Origin: an uncultured Clostridia bacterium
GTDB taxonomy: Bacteria; Bacillota; Dehalobacteriia; UBA4068; JAAVYR01
Length of the DNA stretch: 36,448 nucleotides
Assembly (NCBI GenBank): GCA_946562005.1
Contig: CAMNVD010000003.1
Span: 1-36,448 of the forward strand
Reading direction: 5' to 3'
A model generated the notes under the pieces. That model had not been told where the DNA came from. It did not search any database and was given only the letters and a program-made list of their open reading frames with translations. Positions 35,601 to 36,448 of this stretch are shown here, one piece after another; positions within the stretch are counted from its first letter, which is position 1; the number at the start of each line of letters is the position of its first letter. Position numbers and translations under genes: made by a program.

Positions 35601-36448
35601 GGAGGTAGAAAAGGAACTTGCATTGATGCGGCAGGTAAAAGCGGCCTATTTTGATGGGCTGAAGGGAGAGAATGTTGCTCGTGATGATGTGCGGACAGAC
35701 CTTATGCCGTTCCTGGAGGTATATCAAGATGCTAATGGAAATCTTGTCTGGGTGCGAAACCACAGTGACAGCGTAGGCTATGGTATTGTACCCACACCTA
35801 TAAAGGGTTGGGAAGATTTGGAGCTGTGGCGGCTTTTCAAATCCAGCAATCCCAATGTAGTCAGCCATGAGACGTTGGAGGTAACTCGACAGCCAGAGGC
35901 AAAAGGGGTAACGGTGACTAGTTATCTTTCCAGTGAGACCCTGGGAAGGTATGGAGAACTATACAAAAAAGACCCTGTCCGTTACAGTGAATATGCAGAT
36001 TGTGCAGAACTGTATTATCAAGAGGTTTCTACTGATGCAGTGGGGTCTGCTGCAAGGGTTATGAAAAAGGTTTCTCCAAAAGCGTCTATCCCGGTGGAAA
36101 TGAATGCGTTGTTTATGCCAAATAGGACAGTGTCTATGGTGGTGAGAGGTACTAAAAACCCCGATAGCGCTGTGCCGGTAGTGGAGACCATAGATGTTTC
36201 TTTTTCCCTCCTGGGGCTGGATGGAACGGAATGGATTTCGGCTACGGACTTGACTGATTTAGAGGAATCGTCTACTGTATATGATGTGTTTACCAGAATG
36301 TTAACAGATGAAGGATACACTGCTACCCGGCAAAGGGGTACCTATATCGTTTCTATCAGTGGTCCAAAGGGGACTTTATCAGAAAAAGAATATGGGGACC
36401 GTTCTGGTTGGATGTACCGTGTTAATGGGAAAATCCCTGATGTTTATA
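32683..36448 (+). CDS. Large secreted surface protein with GLUG/beta-helix-like repeats and C-terminal DUF4430-like end (partial)
   Basis: ATG 32683 after GAGGAGG; signal peptide MRKTKVFLLLWVFMLFLCLWSGMAWA; frame still open at window end; GTYIVSISGPKGTLSEKEYGDRSGWMYRVNGKIPDVY. Missing from ORF track because it runs off the edge. Confidence 0.85.
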   Translation, partial: MRKTKVFLLLWVFMLFLCLWSGMAWAAEVPVSTAEEFAAMSADGSYVLEADITIRAPWGDMSTPFQGSFNGNGHKITLDIQATAAYQGVFAVLDGATVENLLVDGEIHTTLGYAAGIAAKMTNSTVRNCGSEVMIVSTGNNSTNFGGIAGWASGSTIEGCYSNSAISGKIKNVGGIVGQTQSVGCIIRNCYNLGDITSTGTSAVRAGGIVGYGNKAGTIENCYTAGVIDNTVQSGAFAGYLTGTTAENLKSCYYFTAGHSQAVGFAVSGSDTTGITAKSKEDLKGLTVDLGPAFAENPKGGYPILTWQVVSAPEPAKPSIAIVSSNGDILWAEKGGNHENDTTLKVTYKEMGDGTPAVTWSVDDTEIIKGQLAENNGDYIVTAQKGGVATVTATVEYEGEIYTASCEIRVVPHFTTVEIKNMESAYAGNIAVGQTVTAVANTFGGAEFDATAYPGLSLDYQWYRYEPIANQVTMISRATGKTYTITEDFQEGDKIGVSVYCNGQEVHSYVDGQKTVRSADYGKLYAIAYGEDVMNLPVDVKEDIQLMLPFSVTRDDITAQIEWSGFNAIIAADGGVTRPKSGKIQVTLRAKFIYGDAFCNRDIKITVWSDEAIDADVNDKQIILKEALGSLGSSYTMYPVYGKDSNINTMLSEALAAKGYADITASVKTVQEIYGGAAIRENGDIVYFYAEPNLLPVIKHGSYRVTFTLEKDGVALDYEDVPVIIYWDRDLVKAVMTSEILDKVTLDSENLLTGNISLPKVVDGKRWTQISWQSSNDRVLSISSENQTTADTLFAPYVGVVKPGQAEQSITLTAAFTFQFTNDVTGREEPIVLYKTFDMTVAPLDAEQAAAIQAELWAKLDQGFAAKGLRDAVTGELLASDANGVYTVGNDIQLPTTRDFGVDGKYYPITITSDDETVAKAPDVANAARVEIYRPGVGQPDAMATITVTMQDKDTSVVASRTFTISVSALTQAEVEKELALMRQVKAAYFDGLKGENVARDDVRTDLMPFLEVYQDANGNLVWVRNHSDSVGYGIVPTPIKGWEDLELWRLFKSSNPNVVSHETLEVTRQPEAKGVTVTSYLSSETLGRYGELYKKDPVRYSEYADCAELYYQEVSTDAVGSAARVMKKVSPKASIPVEMNALFMPNRTVSMVVRGTKNPDSAVPVVETIDVSFSLLGLDGTEWISATDLTDLEESSTVYDVFTRMLTDEGYTATRQRGTYIVSISGPKGTLSEKEYGDRSGWMYRVNGKIPDVY

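Noticed and set aside
32983-36320. Minus-strand ORFs (e.g. 33712..34221, 36018..36320)
   Set aside because: Antisense to a continuous plus-strand secreted-protein frame; low-complexity translation and no RBS support.

Overview
Firmicutes-type chromosomal window with four main parts. (1) About 2.0-15.3 kb is a headless contractile-tail cluster with PBSX/diffocin-like gene order: S24 repressor, DUF1492-type activator, sheath, tube, G/GT chaperone with a textbook A AAA AAC slippery site, short tape measure, LysM hub, baseplate, beta-propeller fibre, holin and M23 lysin. No terminase, portal, capsid or integrase is seen, so an R-type tailocin is the best reading. (2) A Trp T-box plus TrpB2-type tryptophan synthase beta gene. 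(3) About 17.2-32.3 kb is a roughly 15.1 kb integrated element: tyrosine integrase, XRE repressor with repeated operators, SprT-like protease, P4/D5-type primase-helicase with an iteron-like putative origin, structured RNA, sigma-70 factor, an orphan long tape-measure protein, an AbrB-like protein and a surface beta-helix protein. It is bounded by a 13-bp direct repeat. (4) A cobalamin riboswitch driving a large secreted DUF4430-ending protein that runs off the window. The most interesting points are the tape-measure gene on an otherwise tail-less element 10 kb from a headless tail locus whose own tape measure is short and lacks an obvious start codon, and the apparent insertion of the element into the -10 of the riboswitch promoter, where the element end supplies a new -35. 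All assignments are from reading the sequence; no database search was run.
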